Assembly: GCA_003520425.1 (NCBI GenBank)
Contig: DOUU01000186.1
Span: forward strand, 7,825 to 13,940
Length of the DNA: 6,116 nucleotides
Direction: 5' to 3'
Origin: Deltaproteobacteria bacterium
GTDB taxonomy: Bacteria; Myxococcota_A; UBA9160
In this document: positions 1-6,116 of the stretch, in pieces
How positions within the stretch are numbered: the stretch's first letter is position 1
Layout: each line of letters starts with the position of its first letter
The notes under the pieces: model-generated
Told to the model about the DNA's origin: nothing
The model's input: only the letters and a program-made list of their open reading frames with translations
Database searches by the model: none
Made by a program: the position numbers and the translations under genes

Positions 1-1656
1 GGCGAGCCGGAGCCCCCGCTCGGCGTCGATCTCCTTGGGATCTGTCGCGATCGCGATCCGGAAATGCTTCTCTGCAGCCCCGACGTCACCCTCCTCGAGC
101 GCCATCTGGCCGAGGATGGCGTGGGCTTTCGCATGGCTCTTGTCTTGGCGAACCAGCTGCAGAGCCACCTCCCGCGCACGTCCCCGCGCACTCGAGCGCG
201 CGTCTGCGTCGCCCAGCGCGAGCGAGGCAGTCCACGCCGCGTACAGTTGGTACTCGAGCTCGCCGGGGTGAAGGGAAAGCGCGCGCTCAAACTCCTTCGC
301 AGCGCCTGCCGTCATACCCTGGCGCAGAAGCTGCTTCCCGCGCTGAAAGGAGTGCTCCGCACCGAGTTCGGCCTGCTTCCGCGTGGCGTCGGGCGCCTTC
401 CGACGCGCAAGGGTCATGCGCAGCCGACGCAGCGCTTCCTCCGGTCGCACACTCTTTTGGGGAGTCGGCGGCGTCGGCTGTCGGATCGGACCCGGCTTTT
501 CGACAGGGCGAGCCACCTGCGCAGGAGCGGGAGGGGGGGCCGTCTGGATCGGCCGGTCATGGAGCTCGAGAGCGCGTGCAACGAGGAGCGCCGCCAGCAG
601 CTGACCGGCGTGCAGCTCGTCCAGAGTGCCGTCCCGCCGGAGCGCGGTAACCGTGCGTCCGCCGGTCATGCCCCGCAAAAAACGCTGCTCGGCCGGGTCG
701 AGCTGGAAGCGCTCGGCAAGCGCTGTCACGTCCTCCCGCAATGCCGGGTGGCGCGTCTCGCTTCGTGCAAGCAGCGCTGCGGTGCGTCGTGAATCGAAAT
801 GTGCCTTCACGCCCCGCAGCATGAGGACCTCGGCCGGAGCGCAGCGGAACGCTCCCCCCTGCTCAAGGAGGTCGACGCGCGGACGAAAGGAGAGATCGAC
901 CTCTTCGAATCGAAAGCACGCGACGACCTTCTCATGCACCTGCGCGACGAGCGCCTCATAGACTTCGACGGGGGTGAGCAGCCCGAGCTCCACCAAGGCT
1001 TCCCCCATCCTGAGCGGCTCGTGCTCGACCAGGCTCTCGGTCATGCGCTGGATCACGCGGACATAGTCCTCCTCGCGCAGCGCGCCGTGGCTGAGGAGGA
1101 GGCGACCCAGGGTCTCGCGGATCGTGCCGCCCTCGGCGAGCACAGGGTCTCCCGCGTGCAGGTAGATATCGGTGCGCACGCCTTCGGCCCGCACCTCGAG
1201 CACACCCGTTTCGCGCTGCGCCTTGAGCTCGACCAGGAACTCGGCGAGCGATGGTCCCCCTCGACCGAAGGCGGCCTCGTCTTCGGCGGGCGCGGACCTT
1301 GCCAGCATCCCGTTCACGGCCACAAGCAGCTGGGCGGCCTCGAGGGGTGGCTCGAGCACCCCATCCGGACGGAGCTCCTCAGGCAAGCTCTCGAGGATGG
1401 AGTGGGCCTGCCCCCAGGCATCCAACAGCAAGACCGCCGGTGGAGCCGGACCCCGCTTGAGGGCGGCGCACAGGCTCACTGGATCGACATTCGCGAGGGG
1501 GACTTGCAGGCATACCACGTCGGCAAGGCCCGAGCGCGCGGCCTCCGTGGCCTCGCCCGGGTCGGGGACGAGGCTCACGAGCACTCCGCGCCCGCGCAAC
1601 TCTTCGATCGCTCGCTCCGACGCGCGATCCTTGAACCCCACCAGGAGGATTCGCAC
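1..1656 (-). CDS. Receiver-like + PATAN (DUF4388) + TPR protein, 3' end outside the window
   Basis: I translated the minus strand from GTG at 1656; it stays open for 552 codons to base 1. Residues 1-118 (MRILLVGF start if GTG is read as Met) follow the receiver fold pattern, but Gln51 stands where the phosphoacceptor Asp belongs, Pro103 replaces the conserved Lys, and the acidic pair after strand 1 is absent. Residues 136-260 match PATAN/DUF4388 (SLAEFL, TGVLEV, IYLHAGDPV, LGRLLLSHG, MGEALVELGLL, FRFEEVDLSF). Residues ~270-365 look like the helical region that often follows PATAN. A proline-rich linker covers ~372-402, and TPR-like helices occur at ~428-461 and 508-541. The likely role is a cytoplasmic protein-protein interaction regulator or scaffold; partners are unknown. 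The MFS gene lies upstream on the same strand. The frame is open back to the MFS stop, so GTG 1665 or TTG 1680 are alternative starts; 1656 is chosen because it puts the first beta strand at the N-terminus with GGGG about 9 bases upstream. Family is fairly sure, function is not. Confidence 0.85.
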   Translation of the reverse strand, partial: MRILLVGFKDRASERAIEELRGRGVLVSLVPDPGEATEAARSGLADVVCLQVPLANVDPVSLCAALKRGPAPPAVLLLDAWGQAHSILESLPEELRPDGVLEPPLEAAQLLVAVNGMLARSAPAEDEAAFGRGGPSLAEFLVELKAQRETGVLEVRAEGVRTDIYLHAGDPVLAEGGTIRETLGRLLLSHGALREEDYVRVIQRMTESLVEHEPLRMGEALVELGLLTPVEVYEALVAQVHEKVVACFRFEEVDLSFRPRVDLLEQGGAFRCAPAEVLMLRGVKAHFDSRRTAALLARSETRHPALREDVTALAERFQLDPAEQRFLRGMTGGRTVTALRRDGTLDELHAGQLLAALLVARALELHDRPIQTAPPPAPAQVARPVEKPGPIRQPTPPTPQKSVRPEEALRRLRMTLARRKAPDATRKQAELGAEHSFQRGKQLLRQGMTAGAAKEFERALSLHPGELEYQLYAAWTASLALGDADARSSARGRAREVALQLVRQDKSHAKAHAILGQMALEEGDVGAAEKHFRIAIATDPKEIDAERGLRLA

Positions 1657-1688
1657 TCCATGCACCCCACGGTCTGCCAAGACGCTTA

Positions 1689-1724
1689 CCCGCGGACGGG
1701 AGAGGGCTGCTCTCCTCCCGCGGG
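1689..1724 (-). terminator. GC-rich hairpin after the MFS gene (terminator-like or attenuator)
   Basis: Arms CCCGCGG (1689-1695) and CCGCGGG (1718-1724) are perfectly complementary. Inside them GGAGAG (1699-1704) pairs with CTCTCC (1710-1715), leaving a 5-base loop and a small internal bulge. It lies in the 120-base gap between the MFS stop and the PATAN gene start. No T-run follows on either strand, so it is not a classical intrinsic terminator. It could protect the mRNA 3' end, attenuate readthrough, or be incidental in GC-rich DNA. The minus-strand GGGAGGAGAG inside the stem looks like a ribosome binding site but is about 30 bases from the nearest downstream start, too far to serve it. Confidence 0.4.
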
Positions 1725-1776
1725 CGTCATCGGATGGCCGGTCCGAAAACTCGATCCGTGAAAACCCGGGGGTGCG

Positions 1777-2970
1777 TTAGACCTGGGACGGGATCCGATA
1801 GGCGCGCAGTTCCGGGATGCGCGCGGCGATGATGGCCAGGACGACGAGGCAGCCGATTCCGCCACTGACCACCGAGAAAGTGGCGCTCGTGAGCGCTGCA
1901 ACGAACCCCGACTCGGCTCCCCCCAGCTGGTTTGAGGCTTGGATGAAAAGCATGTTCACGGCCGAGACGCGTCCTCGGATTTCATCGGGAGTGGAGAGCT
2001 GGATCGCCGTGGAACGCATGATGACGCTGAGCCCGTCCGCCATGCCCGCAATCATGTAGGTCGCCACCGAGAGGGGGAAGGCGCGGGAGAGCCCGAAAGC
2101 CACCGTCGCTACCCCGTACACTCCGACCGCGAAAAGGAGCGTGCGGCCCGCGCGCCGGACGGGCGGGCGGGTCAACATGAATAGCCCCATGAGGAGCGAC
2201 CCCATCTCGAGGGAGGCCGCGAGGACGCCATATCCCCGGGGACCCCTGCCCAGGATGTCGCGCGCATAGATCGGCAGCAGGGTGGAAGCGCCTCCGAAGA
2301 TCACGGCGAGCATGTCAAGCGTCATGCAGCCAAGAACGACTGGGCTGCGCCGCACGAACCCCACGGCCTCGCGGATCGCCCGCAGGCTCATCGCCCCGCC
2401 CGCTGCAGCCGGCTCGACGGGGGGCAAGCGCGAGAGGAAGACAAGGGCGAGGGCGATCAGGCCGCCGTAGAGCGCGTAGACGGTCTTTACGCCGCTCAGC
2501 GCGATGACGAGACCCTGCACGGCGGGACCCGTGATGAAGGCCGTCGTCATCGTCGTGGAGGAGAAGACGACGGCGCGTGGGAACGCCTCCTTGCCCACGA
2601 GGCCTGGCAGGAATGCCGCGCGTGCAGGGCTATCGAAGGCTTGGGCGGCGGCGATCAGGAAGGCCGCTCCGAAAATCAATGGGATGCTCACAAAGCCTCG
2701 ATCGGTCGCGAAGTAGAGCAGCGCGCCCGCCGCAATGGGCGGGAGCTGCGCGAGCATCAGGATGCGGCGGCGATCGAAGGTGTCGGCGACCGCGCCGCCG
2801 ACCAGCGTGAAGAGCGCGGCCGGCGTGAACTGCACGAGGCCGATGAGACCCATCAGGAAAGGCGAGTGCGAGAGCGAAAACACGTGCCACAGCACGGCGG
2901 CGCGGAACATCGTCATTGCGGCGCCCGCGCAGAAGCGGCTCGAGAGGTACAGCCAGAGACTGGGCGGCAA
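1777..2970 (-). CDS. MFS transporter, EntS-like (MFS_3) exporter family
   Basis: The product is a 397-residue inner-membrane protein, about the usual MFS length, with hydrophobic segments consistent with 12 helices. The loop between helices 2 and 3 carries motif A (GGAVADTFDRRR, residues 58-69). DSPARAAFLPGLV (113-125) and the late PDEIRGRVSAVN (328-339) are typical of the MFS_3 group that includes the enterobactin exporter EntS, so proton-driven efflux of a small molecule is the likely activity. The substrate cannot be read from the sequence. The start is TTG: an in-frame TAG lies six codons upstream (2986-2988) and the next ATG codons (residues 19 and 21) would remove much of helix 1. The ribosome binding site is weak (GGA about 12 bases upstream). 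The gene is divergent from the rhomboid gene and precedes the PATAN-TPR gene on the same strand; neither neighbour reveals a cargo. Confidence 0.9.
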   Translation of the reverse strand: MPPSLWLYLSSRFCAGAAMTMFRAAVLWHVFSLSHSPFLMGLIGLVQFTPAALFTLVGGAVADTFDRRRILMLAQLPPIAAGALLYFATDRGFVSIPLIFGAAFLIAAAQAFDSPARAAFLPGLVGKEAFPRAVVFSSTTMTTAFITGPAVQGLVIALSGVKTVYALYGGLIALALVFLSRLPPVEPAAAGGAMSLRAIREAVGFVRRSPVVLGCMTLDMLAVIFGGASTLLPIYARDILGRGPRGYGVLAASLEMGSLLMGLFMLTRPPVRRAGRTLLFAVGVYGVATVAFGLSRAFPLSVATYMIAGMADGLSVIMRSTAIQLSTPDEIRGRVSAVNMLFIQASNQLGGAESGFVAALTSATFSVVSGGIGCLVVLAIIAARIPELRAYRIPSQV

Positions 2971-3040
2971 TGGTAGCTCGATGTCCTACGGTTCCCTCGG
3001 ATTCGCGCGAACAGTAACCAACCCGGGAAGCGGGGGCTCC
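2971..3040. promoter_or_regulatory. Divergent intergenic region between MFS and rhomboid genes
   Basis: These 70 bases separate two divergent starts and probably hold at least one promoter. I could not recognise a convincing -35/-10 pair on either strand. The one visible element is a perfect 10-base palindrome, TTCGCGCGAA, at 3002-3011, which is a possible regulator site but could be chance in GC-rich DNA. An alternative rhomboid start, ATG at 2981, would lie inside this region. Confidence 0.35.
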
Positions 3041-3907
3041 ATGGAGATCGTGCGCATCGCCCCCGACCGCAGAACTGCCGAAGAGTGGGTGCTCGTCCTC
3101 GTCGCGGAGGGGATCGAGGCGGGTCTGGCCCAGGTGGAAGGGGGCGTTGCAGTCACCGCGAACGCGGACGACGTCGCGCAGGGGCGCCAGGTGCTCGACG
3201 CCTTCGAGCGTGAAAGCCTGGCCGTCCATGCCGAGGCAGAGGTCCCGCGGCCCGCGGAATGGGGGCCGACGTCCCTGGGTGTGATCCTCGCCGCAGGGCT
3301 CGTTCTCTTCTTCCTCCACACGGGCGCTTTCAATCCCGATCTCGTCTGGTTCGAGCGGGGCAGCGCACACTCGGGCCCCATCCTGCGGGGAGAGTATTGG
3401 CGCACGCTCACTGCGCTCACGCTCCATGCCGACCTCGTCCATGTCGCGGCGAACGCGGCGGCGTGCGCGCTTTTCGTGACGGCCCTTTCGAGGGCCCTCG
3501 GCCCGGGCGTCGCGAGTGTCCTTCTCCTCGCGGCGGGCGCAGGTGCCAATGCGCTCACGGCCGTGGTGCGGGGGCCGGGGCACGACTCCCTCGGCGCTTC
3601 CACAGCGGTTTTTGCCGCGGTAGGCGCCCTCGCGAGCCTCGCCGTGGCCCGGCGCCGGCGCGCACGCCGCAGCCGACGCTGGCAAGATTTCGCGCCCCTC
3701 GCCGCGGGTCTCGGGCTCCTCGCCATGCTCGGAACAGCGCCCGAGGCGGATTTCTTTGCCCACCTGTTCGGGCTGGGCTGCGGCGCGCTCCTCGGGGCCG
3801 GGGCGGCCTGGCTCGTGCCTCGTCCGCCACCGCTGCTCGCGCAGGGCGCCCTTGCGGCGTTCGCCGCCTTTGCGGTGGTGGCGGCGTGGCTGCGCGCCCT
3901 TCGCTAG
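3041..3907 (+). CDS. Rhomboid family intramembrane serine protease
   Basis: The product is a 288-residue membrane protease that would cleave substrate transmembrane helices within the inner membrane. The catalytic dyad is Ser187 in GASTAVF and His241 in AHLFGLGCG. Trp120-Arg121 (L1 loop), His129, His134 and Asn138 match E. coli GlpG W136-R137, H145, H150 and N154 in order and spacing, and His241 is followed by Gly at +3 and +7 as in GlpG. The usual GxSG is GAST here. Residues 1-~60 are a soluble domain (EEWVLVLVAEGIEAG) resembling the GlpG cytosolic domain or DUF2007. Hydrophobic segments start near residue 77; a final one after the His helix (~265-287) suggests a 6+1 topology. ATG 3041 is chosen because the soluble domain begins there, with purine-rich GGGAAGCGGGGG upstream; ATG 2981 in frame would add 20 unremarkable residues. 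It is divergent from the MFS gene and convergent with the TPR lipoprotein gene, and appears to be a single-gene unit. The substrate is unknown. Confidence 0.92.
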   Translation: MEIVRIAPDRRTAEEWVLVLVAEGIEAGLAQVEGGVAVTANADDVAQGRQVLDAFERESLAVHAEAEVPRPAEWGPTSLGVILAAGLVLFFLHTGAFNPDLVWFERGSAHSGPILRGEYWRTLTALTLHADLVHVAANAAACALFVTALSRALGPGVASVLLLAAGAGANALTAVVRGPGHDSLGASTAVFAAVGALASLAVARRRRARRSRRWQDFAPLAAGLGLLAMLGTAPEADFFAHLFGLGCGALLGAGAAWLVPRPPPLLAQGALAAFAAFAVVAAWLRALR

Positions 3908-3940
3908 AGGGACCTCCGTCTTGCGCGCGTGACGCCCGGT

Positions 3941-5602
3941 CTAAAAGCGTGATGCCGCGAGCGAGACGTCGGCGTGCTGCCACGCCTTCTCAAAGCGCGC
4001 CTCGACCTGCGCGGCTTCTTTCTTCTTCTTCTGCGCCCGCAGGCTCGCGGCGAGCCCGTAGAGGGACCATCCATTCTCGGGGTTCTGCTGGAGATCGCTG
4101 CGATACACCGATTCCGCCTCGCTCGCCCGCTTGGCCCGGAGGAGAACGTCACCGAGCGCCTGGCGCACGGGGAAGTACCAGTCGGGCGGCTCCATGTAGG
4201 CCAGGCTGTCTTGGAGCTTCACCGCCGTCTCGAGCTGCGAAACCGCTTCGGCCAACGTTTGGGGTTGTGCGGCTGAAATCTCCCCGGCCAGGGTGTGCGA
4301 AGCGATGCCGAGGAGCGTCGAGCCCTTGTTGACCTGGGTGACAAGGCGGTCTTTCGGCAAGCCCGCTGCGATTTGATCGAGCGACGCGAGCTCGCCCCTC
4401 GCTTCGCGGATCCGCGAGGTGCGCAGGTAGGCCAGTCCCCGCGCGTAGTGCGAGATGGCGCTCGCGTACTTGAGCGACTCGGACGGCGCGGGCTCGGCGA
4501 GGACCTCCTCCCACTTGCCAAAGCGCACCCGCGCAAAGAGCGGCACCACAAGAAAACCCTCCAGCGCGGGCATGCTGCCGATCATGTCGGGCGGGATCTT
4601 CTCTGCAAGCTTGTCGGCGGCCTGCACAGACTCGGCACTCCGCCCGTCGAATGCCGCCGCCGCATACAGGAAATGGAGATTGTGCGGGTAGTACATCATC
4701 GCGTAGACGCCGTGGACGTTCTGGCTCTCGATGTACGCCTCGTCCACCGCGACAGCGCGCTCGTTGGCCAGCACGGCATCGTCGTACCGCCCCGTGCGCA
4801 TGTAGATGTGCGAGGGCATGTGCACGAGATGGCCAGCGCCAGGGACGAGGCCCGCCAGGCGGTCCGCGCTCGCAAGGCCCCGCTCCGGGGAAGGCGAAGC
4901 CTCGACTGCGTGGATGTAGTAGTGGTTCGCCCCGGGGTGGTCAGGATTGCGCTTTAGCACCGACTCGAGCGTCGCCACGATCTCGAGCGTCCCAGGCTGC
5001 GGCTTGCCGCGACGCGTCCACAGCGCCCACGGGTGCAGATCCATCATGGCTTCGGCGTAGAGTGTCGCGGCGTCGAGGTCGTCGGGGAACCGTTCCACGA
5101 GCCCGTGCATCGCCTGCGCATAGGCCTCGTCGAGAGGCCGGCGATCGGAGGGCGGCGGGTCCGCGTAGCGCGTCGCGATCGCCGAGAGGTAGCCGCGCTC
5201 GCGCTCGCTCGCGCCGCTCGCCCGGGCCTGCGCCTTCGCGACGGCTTGATAGGCCTCGCGGTCGCGGGCGGGATCGCCGGGAAGGTTGTAGTTCGGCCCG
5301 AGGGTGTACGCGATCCCCCAATACGCCATCACGGCGTCGGGATCGAGGCGTGCCGCCTCCTCAAATGCGCGCCGCGCCTCATCGTGGTTGAAGCCGTAGA
5401 CGAGGCGCAGCCCCTGGTCGAAATACTTTTGGGCCAGCTCGGATTTCGTCGTCATGGGGTGGCTGTAGCTGCCGAGGTTGTCGAAGAGCGGGACGTGGTC
5501 GTGTTCTTCGATCCCCTGCCGGTGATGACCCATCCCGCTGCAGGCGAGAACGCCCGCGAGAGCCCAGAGAAGGCTCGTGGCCATGCTTTGGGTTCGGCGC
5601 AT
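3941..5602 (-). CDS. TPR-repeat lipoprotein with conserved-looking histidine clusters
   Basis: The product is 553 residues. The N-terminus is a lipoprotein signal: MRRTQ, a hydrophobic stretch at 10-20, and a lipobox (VLAC) ending at Cys21, so the mature protein should be lipid-anchored and periplasmic or outer-membrane. TPR-like helix pairs are clear at 56-105 (YFDQGLRLVYGFNHDEARRAF then DPDAVMAYWGIAYTLG) and at 482-541, with less regular repeats between. The middle holds the most distinctive motifs: HYYIHAVEAS (227-236) and PGAGHLVHMPSHIYMRTGRY (254-273), which I recognise as recurring in a family usually annotated only as TPR protein, plus YYPHNLHFLYAA (305-316). No enzymatic activity can be assigned; the histidines might bind metal or be structural. 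ATG 5602 has GGGAGG seven bases upstream and gives a proper signal peptide; Met7 is a possible alternative. It lies 37 bases downstream of the NTF2-like gene, probably in the same operon, and converges on the rhomboid gene with a 33-base gap. Confidence 0.88.
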   Translation of the reverse strand: MRRTQSMATSLLWALAGVLACSGMGHHRQGIEEHDHVPLFDNLGSYSHPMTTKSELAQKYFDQGLRLVYGFNHDEARRAFEEAARLDPDAVMAYWGIAYTLGPNYNLPGDPARDREAYQAVAKAQARASGASERERGYLSAIATRYADPPPSDRRPLDEAYAQAMHGLVERFPDDLDAATLYAEAMMDLHPWALWTRRGKPQPGTLEIVATLESVLKRNPDHPGANHYYIHAVEASPSPERGLASADRLAGLVPGAGHLVHMPSHIYMRTGRYDDAVLANERAVAVDEAYIESQNVHGVYAMMYYPHNLHFLYAAAAFDGRSAESVQAADKLAEKIPPDMIGSMPALEGFLVVPLFARVRFGKWEEVLAEPAPSESLKYASAISHYARGLAYLRTSRIREARGELASLDQIAAGLPKDRLVTQVNKGSTLLGIASHTLAGEISAAQPQTLAEAVSQLETAVKLQDSLAYMEPPDWYFPVRQALGDVLLRAKRASEAESVYRSDLQQNPENGWSLYGLAASLRAQKKKKEAAQVEARFEKAWQHADVSLAASRF

Positions 5603-5609
5603 CCCCTCG

Positions 5610-5615
5610 CCTCCC
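5610..5615 (-). promoter_or_regulatory. Ribosome binding site of the TPR lipoprotein gene
   Basis: On the minus strand GGGAGG lies seven bases before ATG 5602, a good Shine-Dalgarno match at normal spacing. It supports that start over the ATG six codons downstream. Confidence 0.65.
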
Positions 5616-5640
5616 GCTCAACGGAGAAGAGGCCCCGAAC

Positions 5641-6027
5641 TCAACGCCCCGCCCGACGCAGCGGACCCAGCGAAGCGGAGTCGAGGTACTCATCGATCCG
5701 CGTGATGCGGCCATCTTCCACCCTGCACACGAGGCAGGCCGCAATCTCGACAGGTTCCCCGCCAAGCCCCGTGCCGCGCAAGACGTGCTGCTGAACGAAG
5801 CCAGACTCCGTGCGCTGCCGCCGCACCTGCTCGTAGCGCAGGCCCGACACGTTCTTCACGACCCAAGCGAGAAGGCGCAGGTTCTCCTCGAGGGATTGCT
5901 CGACGCCGCTCACGTTATGCCAGACTTTGACCGTGGGGGCGTAGATCTCGCCCACCGCAGCAAGGTCGCCGGAGCCAATGGCCTGGAAAAGACGATTCGC
6001 AACTTCGAGCGCGTCCGGGGTCGGCAA
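5641..6027 (-). CDS. SnoaL/NTF2-like domain protein
   Basis: The product is 128 residues, a full-length single NTF2-fold domain with no signal peptide or membrane segment, so probably cytoplasmic. The family pattern is visible in order: N-terminal helices ALEVANRLFQAIGSGDLAAV (6-25), the first strand IYAPTVKVWHN (28-38), then SGFVQQHVLRGTG (75-87), ACLVCRVEDGRITRIDEYLD (97-116). These match SnoaL-like proteins annotated as nuclear transport factor 2 family protein, which include isomerases, cyclases, hydratases and non-catalytic ligand binders. His37, His81 and Asp112/Glu113 are polar residues that could face the pocket, but the reaction cannot be predicted. The TTG start is supported by AAGGAG five bases upstream; I found no ATG alternative that keeps the first helix. 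It begins 25 bases after the ABC ATPase stop and ends 37 bases before the TPR lipoprotein gene, so all three may be cotranscribed. Confidence 0.85.
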   Translation of the reverse strand: MPTPDALEVANRLFQAIGSGDLAAVGEIYAPTVKVWHNVSGVEQSLEENLRLLAWVVKNVSGLRYEQVRRQRTESGFVQQHVLRGTGLGGEPVEIAACLVCRVEDGRITRIDEYLDSASLGPLRRAGR

Positions 6028-6032
6028 GTTGT

Positions 6033-6038
6033 CTCCTT
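6033..6038 (-). promoter_or_regulatory. Ribosome binding site fixing the TTG start of the NTF2-like gene
   Basis: On the minus strand AAGGAG lies five bases before TTG 6027. This strong Shine-Dalgarno match is the main reason for accepting the rare TTG start. Confidence 0.7.
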
Positions 6039-6052
6039 CGCTTGCGTCCGGG

Positions 6053-6116
6053 CTAGGCTTCGGCCCCCGCGGCTTCCCCGAGATAGGCCTCGCGCACCCG
6101 CGGGTCGCGTTCGAGC
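6053..6116 (-). CDS. ABC transporter ATP-binding protein, C-terminal end only (LivG/LptB type)
   Basis: Only the last 20 codons and the TAG stop (6053-6055) are in the window; the gene enters from beyond base 6116. The peptide LERDPRVREAYLGEAAGAEA ends in the VxxAYLGE tail typical of the C-terminal extension of branched-chain amino acid ABC ATPases (LivG/LivF, Pfam BCA_ABC_TP_C). The Lpt ATPase LptB has a similar tail (VYLGE), so it is a close alternative. The Ala following rather favours a LivG-like protein, as E. coli LivG ends in YLGEA. The ATPase motifs themselves lie outside the window, so this is based on the tail alone. The downstream NTF2-like gene begins 25 bases after the stop. Confidence 0.72.
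   Translation of the reverse strand, partial: LERDPRVREAYLGEAAGAEA

Noticed and set aside
1659..1661. ATG at 1661 (minus strand) as the start of the PATAN-TPR gene
   Set aside because: It is out of frame with the receiver-like and PATAN sequence; only GTG 1656, GTG 1665 or TTG 1680 lie in the right frame.
64..1761. Long plus-strand open frames (64-792 and 799-1761) opposite the PATAN-TPR gene
   Set aside because: They are antisense to a minus-strand frame with recognisable receiver-like, PATAN and TPR domains; their translations are rich in Arg, Gly and His with no domain pattern, as expected from GC-rich shadows.
2735..3040. Extending the rhomboid gene upstream to ATG 2735
   Set aside because: The extra residues are antisense to the MFS coding region and are not protein-like; the domain starts at ATG 3041.
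2630..3763. Minus-strand open frame of 377 codons spanning the MFS start and the rhomboid gene
   Set aside because: It overlaps two well-supported genes in other frames and shows only low-complexity charged sequence.
3908..3940. Possible shared terminator between the convergent rhomboid and TPR lipoprotein genes
   Set aside because: The 33-base gap has no convincing stem followed by a T-run on either strand.
4015..4036. TTC-repeat run resembling a microsatellite
   Set aside because: It is coding sequence for a short Lys run (residues 525-528 of the TPR lipoprotein), too short to call a repeat.
3259..5794. Plus-strand open frames opposite the TPR lipoprotein and NTF2-like genes (for example 3259-4332, 4295-4957, 5033-5794)
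   Set aside because: All lie over genes with clear families in other frames and have Arg/Pro/Ala-biased translations typical of shadow frames.

Overview
The window is high-GC DNA with six genes, two of them cut by its edges. All the sequence except about 400 bases of short gaps is coding. Gene content suggests a Myxococcota or other former 'Deltaproteobacteria' type genome: a PATAN/DUF4388 protein joined to a receiver-like domain and TPRs, a large TPR lipoprotein, and two genes with TTG starts. This is an inference from domain habits, since there is no rRNA or marker gene to fix the lineage.

Layout from left to right. (1) Bases 1-1656, minus strand: the N-terminal 552 residues of a regulatory or scaffold protein made of a degenerate receiver-like domain, a PATAN/DUF4388 domain, a proline-rich linker and TPRs; its C-terminus lies outside the window. 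(2) Bases 1777-2970, minus strand: an MFS exporter of the EntS-like (MFS_3) group, just upstream of gene 1. A strong GC hairpin lies in the gap between them. (3) Bases 3041-3907, plus strand: a rhomboid intramembrane serine protease, divergent from the MFS gene across 70 bases. (4) Bases 3941-5602, minus strand: a histidine-rich TPR lipoprotein, convergent with the rhomboid gene (33-base gap). (5) Bases 5641-6027, minus strand: a SnoaL/NTF2-fold small protein. (6) Bases 6053-6116, minus strand: the last 20 codons of an ABC transporter ATP-binding subunit with a LivG/LptB-type C-terminal tail.

Genes 6, 5 and 4 run the same way with 25- and 37-base gaps and look like an operon tail. Genes 2 and 1 form a second minus-strand pair, possibly separated or attenuated by the hairpin. 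No shared pathway is evident across the window. I see no RNA gene, mobile element, CRISPR array or long repeat, and no clear case for a new multi-gene system. The items most worth following up are the receiver-like domain that has lost its phosphorylation residues in front of PATAN and TPRs, and the histidine clusters of the TPR lipoprotein.
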